Shown here in pieces: positions 1 through 5,510 of a DNA stretch of 12,910 bases; position 1 is the first letter of the stretch; every line of letters starts with the position of its first letter. Made by a program: the position numbers and the translations under genes. The notes beneath the pieces are model-generated. The model did no database searches, had not been told where the DNA came from, and saw only the letters and a program-made list of their open reading frames with translations. The DNA comes from Irpex lacteus (lineage: Eukaryota > Basidiomycota > Agaricomycetes > Polyporales > Irpicaceae), in the NCBI GenBank assembly GCA_001986395.2, contig MQVO02000253.1, forward strand, positions 1 to 12,910, read 5' to 3'.

Positions 1-55
1 TTTTGTAAGAGTTCAAATAAGTAATAAATTTAATTTGGGGGAAGGGTTAATTCTT

Positions 56-212
56 TTATTTAGTTAAAAACCATTGATCTTTTCTATCCAATAAAACACC
101 AGTATATATATTTTAGTTTAGTATTAATAGCTAAAGCTAAACTTTCTACATCTGATTTAGAATAACTGTTTGTGTATATTCTAACTCTATTTCTACCTTT
201 ATCAAAATTAAT
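56..212 (-). pseudogene. LAGLIDADG homing endonuclease, C-terminal remnant
   Basis: On the minus strand a frame runs from 212 down and reads ...GRNRVRIYTNSYSKSDVE..., then continues after a one-base shift near 103-112 as YTGVLLDRKDQWFLTK and ends at TAA 56-58. The R-I-Y-T-N-S motif followed about 25 residues later by G-V-L-x-D-R-K-D-Q-W is typical of the second half of intron-encoded LAGLIDADG endonucleases (the LAGLIDADG_2 type), which cut DNA at intron insertion sites. Only about 50 codons survive. The LAGLIDADG motifs themselves are missing, a stop lies just upstream, and no start codon is present, so it is not functional. The family call rests on remembered motif similarity. Confidence 0.55.
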
Positions 213-478
213 TTATTTTATATTTATCTTTCTTTATGATTTTTAATTTAGGTATATTCTATTGTTAGCCGTATCATCTTTAGCAACTTAATTTATAAGG
301 AATACTCTTAGCCGGATGCCGCCAGTACCAAAAATAATAGTAAGTTGTGATTTATATTTTTTATATGAAAGTGTAAGCTTTTTACTTCTTTTATGTTGAG
401 GACTCCAATTATTTAATAATAATACATATTATTTACTCTCCTGTGACTGTGTAATTTATTTAATTTTATTTTAAGTAG
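213..478. other. Intergenic stretch, no gene recognised
   Basis: AT-rich sequence with one GC-richer island near 310-332 (agccggatgccgccagtacc). The minus strand has short open pieces next to the endonuclease remnant that could be its eroded upstream part, but I recognise no motif. No tRNA or cloverleaf was found. Confidence 0.4.
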
Positions 479-508
479 ATTAAAAAAGTATTGATTGTCT
501 TTATTTGC
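479..508 (+). repeat. 30-nt direct repeat, copy 1
   Basis: The core gtattgattgtctttatttg recurs at 1163-1193. The copies differ only by one base in the A-run (6 versus 7) and diverge directly after ...tttgc. Both begin an open frame with the same residues, S-I-D-C-L-Y-L. The unit was either duplicated together with coding sequence or marks a shared insertion junction. Confidence 0.85.
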
Positions 509-1164
509 ATCAACAAAATCTCAGTCTCAGTAAAGTATTTCTAGTGCATGTGTTAGAAGTGTTGTTGGTAGTACTCAGCAGTGAACTGGTATGTATAGAA
601 AAGTATAATAAAGATTTAGAAAGTGGAGTAATAAGTAATGAATGTAAATTTTTAGAGTACCGTAGTGAAAACAATCTATATCTCTCTAATGAGGAATTAA
701 TATTATTGGGTTTAGAATTAGTTATTCTTCTATCAAATAACAGTAATTTAATAGAAGTTAAGGTAATAAAAAGGATAAATTAAAAAAGTACTTCCAACAA
801 AGAGCCTAGTTTTTTTGGATAGATTTATAAACCATTCTATACTTTTATCTGTTATCTAGAAATTATACAAAGAGTTATTGAAAATGAAAAACAAGATTTT
901 ACTGTTATACATAGACATAATAATATATCTGATGCATACGTAGAAAGAATTATAAATACATTCCAACATCTTACATGAAAATGGGCGTTGTGTTCTAGTA
1001 TTATATAATATATCTATAAACTCGAAGAATATAAAAATATAGCTAAAATAATACATAATACTATTCTTGATAGAGAATACCCTGCCGATTATATAGATAA
1101 AAGTACAAATATATTATATTCGGATTGATGCAAATGGTACTCGTCTTGACACTCCCCCCTAAAT
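505..1164 (+). pseudogene. Decayed ORF of unknown function
   Basis: A single frame (+1) is largely open from 505 to the TAA at 1165, interrupted by TAA at 781, TAG at 820 and TAA at 1006. TGA at 976, 1126 and 1147 is read as Trp under code 4. The first block (505-783, 92 codons, TTG start) is Leu/Val-rich and then acidic. After 823 the frame continues with charged, protein-like sequence (QRVIENEKQDFTVIHR; later YKLEEYKNIAKIIHNTILDR). The 803-819 interval is the right arm of a dispersed CTAG hairpin that lies between two of the stops. Persistence of one frame for about 220 codons in AT-rich DNA suggests a broken gene, perhaps from a linear plasmid. I cannot name the protein. Confidence 0.45.
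803..819 (+). repeat. CTAG-hairpin right arm (copy a)
   Basis: The sequence gagcctagtttttttgga matches the right arm of the full hairpin at 6734-6819 (agagcctagtttttttg). No left arm is present. It lies inside the decayed ORF, directly before the frame resumes. Confidence 0.65.
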
Positions 1165-1193
1165 TAAAAAAAGTATTGATTGTCTTTATTTGC
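1163..1193 (+). repeat. 30-nt direct repeat, copy 2
   Basis: Second copy of the 479-508 repeat with one extra A in the A-run. It leads into a different open frame (1163-1363). Confidence 0.85.
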
Positions 1194-1363
1194 TTTTATC
1201 GGAGATTCCTCATTCTAGTAAACTTTATTACTATACAAATATATCGTATTATTCCCTTCATATCTTAAGGTTCCAATCCCCTTTAGCTTTACAAGTATTT
1301 GATGAGACTATATTTAAGATTAGAAGACTGATTATCCTCCAACCACGACCTCTTAGATTCTAA
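1163..1363 (+). pseudogene. ORF remnant ending ...QPRPLRF, unknown function
   Basis: An open frame of 66 codons runs from the repeat at 1163 to TAA 1361-1363. It starts S-I-D-C-L-Y-L-L-L-S-E-I-P, continues with Y/S-rich sequence and ends Q-P-R-P-L-R-F. No ATG is present and ATT or TTG would be needed, so this is probably a fragment. The last eight codons recur at 8661 with one silent third-base difference. I recognise no family. It may be part of the same plasmid-like material as the 505-1164 frame, but that is a guess from position. Confidence 0.35.
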
Positions 1364-1372
1364 GTGGATTGT
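1340..1372 (+). repeat. 33-nt dispersed repeat, copy 1
   Basis: Identical to 8661-8693 except A versus G at 1348/8669. It contains ccac...gtgg arms around an inner cttag-att-ctaag hairpin, so it can fold. It also encodes Q-P-R-P-L-R-F-stop in the plus direction at this copy and the same residues at the other. Confidence 0.85.
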
Positions 1373-1383
1373 CTTAATACTCA

Positions 1384-2313
1384 GATAATCTTCTAGGAGG
1401 TCTGGTTAACTTCCTACCATTTACCTACACAGCTATCCTTATCGGATCTCTATCTCTAATGGCTCTACCATTTATGACAGGGTTCTACAGTAAGGATCTA
1501 ATCCTTGAAGTAGCTCTAGGACAATACGAAGTATCTGGTACAATGGCATACTGGCTGGGAACAATTTCAGCTGTATTCACAGCCTTCTATTCATTCCGAC
1601 TAGTATCACTAACATTCTTTACAACACCTAATGCCCCTAAGGGTTACTATCTACATGCTCACGAAGCACCTATGATCATTGTAATTCCTCTGGTAATTCT
1701 ATCAATCATGTCAATTGTATTTGGTTACATTGCAAAGGACATGTATGTGGGAGTAGGTACAGATTTCCTATCAACTGCTCTATACCAACACCCTAACCAC
1801 ATTACACTGATTGAAGCTGAATTCGGACTACCTCTACTAATGAAGCTACTACCTGCTATTGGTAGCCTATTCGGTGCTGGTCTAGCACTATATCTATACC
1901 ATGTGGTACCTGCATTCACAATTGGTCTAACAAACGGACCTATTGGATATGCTGTATACTCATTCCTTAACGCAAAGTGGTACTGGGACGCACTATTCAA
2001 CGGTTTCATTATCAGTGCTTCACTACGAGTTGGACTTGTTATCTCTAAGGTTCTTGACCGAGGAGTTATCGAACTAGCTGGACCATACGGTCTAAGTACA
2101 GTTCTAACAGGAACAGGTCGATCTGTAGCTGCTTACGACACAGGTGTTATTACATCATACGCTCTATACATCATGCTAGGGCTTGTATCACTAATCGGAT
2201 CATTTAAGAACAGTACTCGAACACTTATTGAAACAGGACAATGTACTACTGCTAATAAGAAGGGTGCTCTAACAGTACAAGTATGGATTAGTCAACGAAC
2301 TACTGCAATTTAA
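1384..2313 (+). pseudogene. nad5: NADH dehydrogenase subunit 5, internal/3' fragment with altered tail
   Basis: Encodes the C-terminal half of ND5, a proton-pumping membrane subunit of complex I. Reading from 1384 gives D-N-L-L-G-G-L-V-N-F-L-P, then the hallmark MALPFMTGFYSKDLILE from 1459, followed by FTAFYSFRL, HEAP, IEAEFGLPL and KVLDRGVIELAGPYGLS. Roughly the first 320-330 residues are absent, and an in-frame TAA sits at 1375-1377. After YALYIMLGLVSLI the expected hydrophobic end is replaced by a hydrophilic tail (GSFKNSTRTLIETG...). Codon use is strikingly unlike cob or nad1: no TTA or TTG leucine, all arginine CGA, all lysine AAG. It is either a transferred or duplicated fragment, or a downstream exon whose 5' exons lie outside the window; the codon style and tail favour a fragment. 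Confidence 0.85.
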
Positions 2314-2356
2314 TCATCAATACTCCCCATCAATTAAGTTTAAGTTTTAATTAAAA

Positions 2357-2578
2357 GTGGGTAAAATGGAGACGGAAGAGGTAGATAAAATCAAGGGTCA
2401 GATGGCTCATTGCAGAGAAACCGGGTTGCATTTTAATATTTATAGTGGGAAATATCCTATTCATTTACAACTTACCCCTCATAATGCCGAAAATACTCAT
2501 GACAGTGTCATGAATGGGCCTAATTATAGAGATTATGGGGTTATGCCTAATTTAATAAATGAAAATGGGGTCCTATAG
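2357..2578 (+). CDS. Unidentified ORF, 73 codons, probably truncated
   Basis: Starts at GTG 2357 (or ATG 2366) and reads M-E-T-E-E-V-D-K-I-K-G..., polar, with H/N-rich middle and N-rich end; no membrane segments. Codon use is mixed, unlike both the resident genes and the CTN-style fragments. The last three codons, including the TAG stop, lie within the adjoining nad4L fragment: the junction is at 2570/2571. The true 3' end of this gene has therefore been cut off. A 7-bp near-perfect palindrome catgaca-g-tgtcatg lies inside. I do not recognise the protein; a plasmid ORF is possible. Confidence 0.35.
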   Translation: MGKMETEEVDKIKGQMAHCRETGLHFNIYSGKYPIHLQLTPHNAENTHDSVMNGPNYRDYGVMPNLINENGVL

Positions 2579-2711
2579 CACTTTCAGCTCCTGCAGTAGC
2601 AATAATAATAATAATTGAATAAATTTGTCCAATTGTATCGTTATCATTATAAGCCATAACTAGAACTAGAATGGTTACAGAAAGAAGCATCAGTTCAATA
2701 ATCACAATGAG
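2571..2711 (-). pseudogene. nad4L: NADH dehydrogenase subunit 4L, internal fragment
   Basis: Minus-strand translation from 2711 reads LIVIIELMLLSVTILVLVMA, then N-D-N-D-T-I-G-Q-I-Y-S, a run of five Ile, and A-T-A-G-A-E-S-A-I-G. The ELMLL...GQ...AGAESAIG sequence is the core of ND4L, a small three-helix subunit of complex I. It covers 47 codons of about 90; the N-terminal helix and the segment after GAESAIG are missing. Both ends are abrupt: 2570/2571 joins an unrelated ORF and 2711/2712 joins AT-rich sequence. Leucines are mainly CTN, as in the nad5 fragment, so it may share that origin. A functional nad4L must be elsewhere. Confidence 0.8.
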
Positions 2712-2739
2712 TTAAATTAAAAAATAATTAGATATATAA

Positions 2740-3021
2740 TTAAAATATAAAATAAAATAAGAGAATTATTTTATGGGAGCCTCTGTTACCTCCATTATTT
2801 ACACCACTGTTACCTCCAATATTTCCACCACTGTTCCCGCTATTACCATTATTATTACTAGCATTATCATTTCTTCTCCCACGTATACTTTGTTCAACTG
2901 CAGCTCCAGCACCTACAACACCAGCTCCTTTAACAATTCCATTGATAATTTTTTCACCTATTTTCTTTCCTGGATAAAAAAAGTAAAAACTAACTAGCTT
3001 GTGTGGGTAATTAAAATTTAA
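2740..3021 (-). pseudogene. Gly/Asn-rich ORF remnant, unknown function
   Basis: A minus-strand frame is open from inside the AT palindrome (3021) to TAA 2740-2742. It begins hydrophobic/aromatic (Y-P-H-K-L-V-S-F-Y-F-F-Y-P-G-K-K), continues I-I-N-G-I-V-K-G-A-G-V-V-G-A-G-A-A-V-E and then becomes a Gly/Asn/Ser-rich tail (NNNGNSGNSGGNIGGNSG). The Gly/Ala helix followed by a low-complexity polar tail is real protein-like structure. There is no start codon and the 5' end is cut by the palindrome. I know no family to assign; the hydrophobic-then-polar layout would fit a small membrane-associated protein. Confidence 0.35.
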
Positions 3022-3033
3022 TTAAATTTTAAT
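3010..3033. repeat. AT palindrome, copy 1 (perfect, 24 nt)
   Basis: attaaaattta + attaaattttaat form a perfect palindrome. Longer relatives (13-nt arms around a TTA centre) are at 6769-6797 and 10014-10042. It ends the Gly/Asn-rich frame on one side, and the rps3-like fragment starts about 25 nt beyond. Confidence 0.85.
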
Positions 3034-3058
3034 AACTATCTTATTTTATTATTTTTGT

Positions 3059-3163
3059 CATCTTCCATCTCACATTTGTGGTATTCGTATTCAACTATCA
3101 GGAAGACTTGCCACAGAACGAGTTATCCCTCGTGTTACGAAAAATGTGAATGTGTTTGGATAA
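3059..3163 (+). pseudogene. rps3: Ribosomal protein S3-like C-terminal fragment
   Basis: The plus frame from about 3059 to TAA 3161-3163 reads ...C-G-I-R-I-Q-L-S-G-R-L-A-T-E-R-V-I-P-R-V-T-K-N-V-N-V-F-G. The G-I-x-I-Q-x-S-G-R-L motif is the conserved C-terminal core of mitochondrial Rps3, a small-subunit ribosomal protein often encoded in basidiomycete mtDNA. Only about 30 codons remain of a protein normally several hundred residues long. Codons CTT, CGT and CGA again match the foreign style of nad5. The left boundary is uncertain. Identification is from one motif. Confidence 0.5.
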
Positions 3164-3208
3164 TAAAAGTAAAGTAAAGAATATATGTCACCCTCTTCCG
3201 AGAGAAAT

Positions 3209-3232
3209 AAAAGTTTTTCTTTTTATAATTCT
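3209..3232 (+). repeat. Short dispersed repeat tttttctttttataattct
   Basis: The 19-nt string recurs near 3947-3965, with an A/G-rich flank in both cases. The first copy leads directly into the CTAG right arm at 3233. Confidence 0.6.
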
Positions 3233-3250
3233 AACTAGTTTTTTTTGGGG
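3233..3250 (+). repeat. CTAG-hairpin right arm (copy b)
   Basis: aactagttttttttgggg has the same arm as the full CTAG hairpins (for example 11846-11905) but no left arm. It abuts the 3' end of the nad2 fragment at 3249. Confidence 0.65.
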
Positions 3251-3498
3251 ATTGTGTAACAGTAGTTGCATGAATTAGACCTGAGTATAGTCCAACTCCT
3301 ACAACAAATGATTTTAGAGACACTGTACTAAAACAATTGTATGATAGTGCTGCTGCAAATAGCAGTGCGATAACTACGTTTCGTGTAAATAGAGTAGCTG
3401 AGATTGTAGCCTTTTGTACTAGAGCGTTTTTGTGGTTCAGTAGAAATTGCTGTAGAAGATAGCGGAATCGCTAGTACAAGAGCAAAAAAGTAATTGTA
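3249..3498 (-). pseudogene. nad2: NADH dehydrogenase subunit 2, 5' fragment with frameshift
   Basis: Minus strand. The first block is YNYFFALVLAIPLSSTAIST, then E-P-Q; after a one-base excess in the A-run (plus T-run 3427-3431) it continues N-A-L-V-Q-K, R-N-V-V-I-A-L-L-F-A-A-A-L-S-Y-N and GVGLYSGLIHATTVTQS. The last motif, G-x-x-Y-S-G-L-x-H-x-T, is the N-terminal hallmark of fungal ND2, a membrane subunit of complex I. It stops at a CTAG arm. Codons are CTA/CTG and CGA, like the nad5 fragment. Together with trnW just upstream on the same strand it may be a captured tract. The rest of nad2 is not here, apart from a possible native tail at 4675-4793. Confidence 0.7.
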
Positions 3499-3671
3499 TG
3501 CTTGATTGAGTATGTACTATCGTCTAAGGATTGTGCCAGAAGCAAAATATAATATATACAAGTTACGCTGATCGAACGAGTATTAACCGCTACTCTATAT
3601 GATATAAGCTTTACTAGTAAGGCGAAAGTAATTACCATTATACAACACTTGCTTTCCATTGATAATGGTAG

Positions 3672-3741
3672 AGCACCGCAGAAGAGTAGAACTTTTATCG
3701 CCTTGTCTGAAGCAAGGTAGTTACCTTTAATCTAGCAGTGC
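3672..3741 (-). tRNA. trnW(uca): tRNA-Trp (UCA)
   Basis: Minus strand. Acceptor gcactgc pairs with gcggtgc over 7 bp (one G-U). Anticodon arm ccttg-cttcaga-caagg gives anticodon TCA with U33, variable cgat, T-arm aaaag-ttctact-cttct (one mismatch); the D-arm is weak (tag/cta). UCA reads UGA and UGG, consistent with TGA=Trp in atp8. The discriminator would be U and the T-loop is not the usual TTCRA, so some decay is possible. Confidence 0.65.
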
Positions 3742-3777
3742 TAGTATATTAGACTAGTGAGGGGACTTTAACCTTTA
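3742..3777. repeat. tRNA-like tandem unit A
   Basis: tagtatatta...actagtgaggggactttaacctttac resembles unit B at 3831-3877. On the minus strand the GGTTAAAGTCCC string looks like a T-arm, and the sequence upstream contains a ggc-ttctac-gcc hairpin. A full cloverleaf could not be built, so I call it a degenerate tRNA-like repeat. Confidence 0.45.
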
Positions 3778-3830
3778 CGGCGTAGAAGCCACATGTTAAG
3801 CGAAGCTGTCACTCCTAAATACTGATTGTT

Positions 3831-3877
3831 TAGTATATTAATTAGTTTAATACTAGTGGTGGGACTTGAACCTTTAA
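3831..3877. repeat. tRNA-like tandem unit B
   Basis: tagtatatta...actagtggtgggacttgaacctttaa is about 85-90% like unit A, with about 11 extra nt in the middle. Minus-strand GGTTCAAGTCCCACCA resembles a tRNA 3' end, but no pairing acceptor or T-stem was found. Probably a duplicated tRNA remnant. Confidence 0.45.
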
Positions 3878-3898
3878 GACCTTTTTGTCAACGCAACA

Positions 3899-4151
3899 TA
3901 AATTAAAAAGGAGGGGGAGGACTAGGTTTACTTTTATTGTAAAAATTTTTCTTTTTATAATTCTCTATAATATTATACATATAAACTTAATCCAATAGAG
4001 AAGGAATAATCTCTAAATAAATTTAAAGATTCTCCCTCCCCTATTCTTTTATTTATATTTTTTATTTTTTGTTTTTAAATTTATGTTTAAGAAAATAAAA
4101 TTTATACTCTCTTATATAATTAAATACTTTTTTTATTTAGATATATAAAAA
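3899..4151. other. Intergenic AT-rich spacer
   Basis: Contains purine-rich aaaaaggagggggagg near 3905-3920, the tttttctttttataattct repeat, pyrimidine-rich tctccctccc near 4031-4040 and the first copy of a 46-nt direct repeat. No gene was seen. Confidence 0.6.
4039..4084 (+). repeat. 46-nt direct repeat, copy 1
   Basis: Starts ccctattcttttatttata and is identical to 4580-4625 except G at 4071 where the other copy has T. Confidence 0.9.
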
Positions 4152-4199
4152 TAATTAAATAATAAGTAACTAAAATAATAATTAAATAATTAAATATTT
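4152..4199 (+). repeat. 48-nt inverted repeat, left arm
   Basis: Perfect reverse complement of 4627-4674; the core includes aataataagtaactaaaata-like sequence. The arms enclose atp8, trnI and trnF. Confidence 0.9.
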
Positions 4200-4287
4200 A
4201 TAAAATTTTAAAGTTCTATAAATCTATTCCTTATATTAAGGGATAAATAACTTTTAATTAAATTAAATTTATAATAAATTTGGGGGA

Positions 4288-4425
4288 TTAATACCATTTT
4301 TCTTTTTAAATCAATTATTTTACGGTTATATAATCTTATTCGCCTTATTAGTATTAGTTTCATGAGTAATTTTACCATATCTTTTACAGTTACAAATCGT
4401 GAGATTATTAATAACTAAATTATAA
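4288..4425 (+). CDS. atp8: ATP synthase subunit 8
   Basis: Encodes subunit 8 (A6L) of the membrane Fo part of ATP synthase, a single-span protein that stabilises subunit a and the peripheral stalk. Translation in code 4 is L-I-P-F-F-F-L-N-Q-L-F-Y-G-Y-I-I-L-F-A-L-L-V, then L-V-S-W-V-I-L-P-Y-L-L-Q-L-Q-I-V-R-L-L-I-T-K-L, TAA at 4423. The in-frame TGA at Trp makes the gene invisible under the standard code. The fungal consensus start MPQLIPF is only partly kept: sequence before LIPF is a G5 run with no ATG, so the start is TTA 4288, ATA 4291 or another non-ATG, or the first codons are damaged. The length of about 45 residues is near the usual 48-52. trnI follows after 7 nt. Confidence 0.85.
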
Positions 4426-4432
4426 TATAAAT

Positions 4433-4505
4433 AAGTCTATTATTTAATGGTTTAAAATATCTCCTTGATAAGGAGGCAATAGATGTTCGATCCATCTTAG
4501 ACTTA
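4433..4505 (+). tRNA. trnI(gau): tRNA-Ile (GAU)
   Basis: Perfect 7-bp acceptor aagtcta/tagactt, D-stem attt/aaat, anticodon arm tctcc-ttgataa-ggagg with anticodon GAT, variable caat, T-arm agatg-ttcgatc-catct, discriminator A. Complete cloverleaf, 7 nt after atp8 and 2 nt before trnF, so these probably sit on one transcript. Confidence 0.95.
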
Positions 4506-4507
4506 AA

Positions 4508-4581
4508 GTTCCCATAGCTTAATTTGGTTAGAGCAATAAATTGAAGCTTTATTGATAAAAGTTCAAGTCTTTTTGGGGACC
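4508..4581 (+). tRNA. trnF(gaa): tRNA-Phe (GAA)
   Basis: Acceptor gttccca/tggggac (7 bp, one G-U), D-stem gctt/gagc, anticodon arm ataaa-ttgaagc-tttat with anticodon GAA, variable tgat, T-arm aaaag-ttcaagt-ctttt. The last two bases overlap the start of the second 46-nt direct repeat. Confidence 0.95.
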
Positions 4582-4625
4582 CTATTCTTTTATTTATATT
4601 TTTTATTTTTTTTTTTTAAATTTAA
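4580..4625 (+). repeat. 46-nt direct repeat, copy 2
   Basis: Copy of 4039-4084 with one substitution (T for G). It begins at the 3' end of trnF and runs to the right arm of the 48-nt inverted repeat. Confidence 0.9.
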
Positions 4626-4626
4626 A

Positions 4627-4674
4627 AAATATTTAATTATTTAATTATTATTTTAGTTACTTATTATTTAATTA
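4627..4674 (-). repeat. 48-nt inverted repeat, right arm
   Basis: Perfect reverse complement of 4152-4199. Repeats this long and exact in opposite orientation could allow inversion of the 4200-4626 segment by recombination. Confidence 0.9.
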
Positions 4675-4793
4675 AATCTATTTATATTAATAAGAGTATT
4701 TCTTATATTTTATCTTTTAATATTATTTTATTAATATCTTTTTATTTTTATTTACCTTATTTATTAGAAGGTTTATATCTTTTATTATTATAA
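4675..4793 (+). pseudogene. nad2: Possible nad2 3' tail
   Basis: A frame runs through ...[37 protein letters not shown] and ends TAA 4791-4793. It overlaps the nad3 ATG by one base (TAATG). A one-base TAATG overlap between nad2 and nad3 is a well-known arrangement in fungal mtDNA, and the hydrophobic C-terminus fits ND2. Leucines are TTA, the resident style. Upstream it runs into the 48-nt inverted repeat, so any nad2 upstream has been cut away or displaced. Identity rests on position and hydrophobicity, not on a diagnostic motif. Confidence 0.45.
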
Positions 4794-5185
4794 TGTTTCA
4801 TATTTATCTTTATTTAAGTCCTATTGTTGCTATTTTATTAATATTAATTAATTATTTTATATCTTTAGATAATTCTTATATTGAAAAGAAAAGTCCTTTT
4901 GAATGTGGTTTTACTTCTTATGAACAATCTAGATCTTCTTTTAATGTTTCTTTCATTTTAGTTGCTATCTTATTTTTACCTTTTGATTTAGAAATCTCTT
5001 CTCTTTTACCTTATGTTATCTCCGCTTATAATAATAATCTTTACGGTTTATTTATCTTATTATTCTTTTTATTTATTTTAATACCCTTTAATAATCCAGC
5101 CGATATCTTTTTATTGCTGGAGGAGGTGACCCTGTACTATACCAACACCTATTCTTCCAAACAATTCTATATGTTATTCCTCTAG
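4793..5185 (+). CDS. nad3: NADH dehydrogenase subunit 3, C-terminus replaced
   Basis: ND3 is a three-helix membrane subunit of complex I near the quinone channel. [20 protein letters not shown] leads into [12 protein letters not shown], which contains the conserved loop cysteine, then [15 protein letters not shown] and [13 protein letters not shown]. The expected continuation (third helix end, F-E-x-G-K-x-A-L) is missing. After about 5083 the frame reads unrelated sequence ([20 protein letters not shown]) to TAG at 5183-5185, the last part being cox1 exon read out of frame. About 97 authentic codons remain of about 115-130. The start is fixed by the TAATG overlap. Resident codon style (TTA, AGA). 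The gene may still work with an altered tail, or a complete copy lies elsewhere. Confidence 0.85.
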   Translation: MFHIYLYLSPIVAILLILINYFISLDNSYIEKKSPFECGFTSYEQSRSSFNVSFILVAILFLPFDLEISSLLPYVISAYNNNLYGLFILLFFLFILIPFNNPADIFLLLEEVTLYYTNTYSSKQFYMLFL

Positions 5186-5439
5186 TTATTATGCCTTCGG
5201 GTTTCCGGTTTAACGCATTTTATTCACTCTATGCAAAGCGATTTCCTAACGCAGTAGCTCCAAGTCAATCATTTCTTGAATGGCTGATTGGGTTTGCTGT
5301 AGGCGATGGTAGCTTTGTAGTTAACAGCCGAGGAACTGCTGTATTCGTGATTACACAACTTACTGAAGATATTCAGGTACTTCTGAACATTATTTTTGTT
5401 TACAGGGGAGAAATAAAAGTTAATATATTAATAAATTAA
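5095..5439 (+). pseudogene. cox1 exon piece fused to LAGLIDADG endonuclease N-terminal half
   Basis: Frame +1 from 5095 overlaps the nad3 tail. [13 protein letters not shown] (5116-5154) is the conserved Cox1 segment near the copper/haem site. It is followed without a stop by [19 protein letters not shown] and S-Q-S-F-L-E-W-L-I-G-F-A-V-G-D-G-S-F, then F-V-I-T-Q-L-T-E-D-I-Q-V-L. W-L-I-G-F-x-x-G-D-G-S-F is a first LAGLIDADG motif with its catalytic Asp. Fungal cox1 intron ORFs are often continuous with the upstream exon, so this is an exon plus the start of an intron ORF. The second LAGLIDADG half is missing; after about 5400 the sequence is resident-style AT-rich to TAA 5437-5439. Codons are CTN, CGN and AAG as in the nad5 fragment. 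Confidence 0.75.
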
Positions 5440-5510
5440 GAATAAATATAATAAACTGTTTGAACTATACTAATATTTCTAATATGTAAGATTAAAGAAT
5501 ATAAATATAA

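Noticed and set aside
856..1056. Minus-strand open frame
   Set aside because: It opposes the longer code 4 frame 505-1164, is dominated by F/Y/I from AT-rich sequence and has no motif.
1200..1385. Group I intron 3' end before the nad5 fragment
   Set aside because: gattatc/gataatc and cctcc/ggagg complementarities exist, but no P7 or P3-P8 core could be assembled.
1725..2009. Minus-strand frame within nad5
   Set aside because: Antisense shadow of a clearly conserved nad5 segment.
2773..2997. Plus-strand Thr/Ser-rich frame
   Set aside because: Antisense of the Gly/Asn-rich frame; its Thr/Ile/Ser repeats are the complement of the GGN/AAY repeats.
3471..3659. Minus-strand frame MESKCCIMVITF...
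   Set aside because: Overlaps the nad2 fragment in another frame; no ND2-like or other motif. It may contain the damaged nad2 start, but this cannot be shown.
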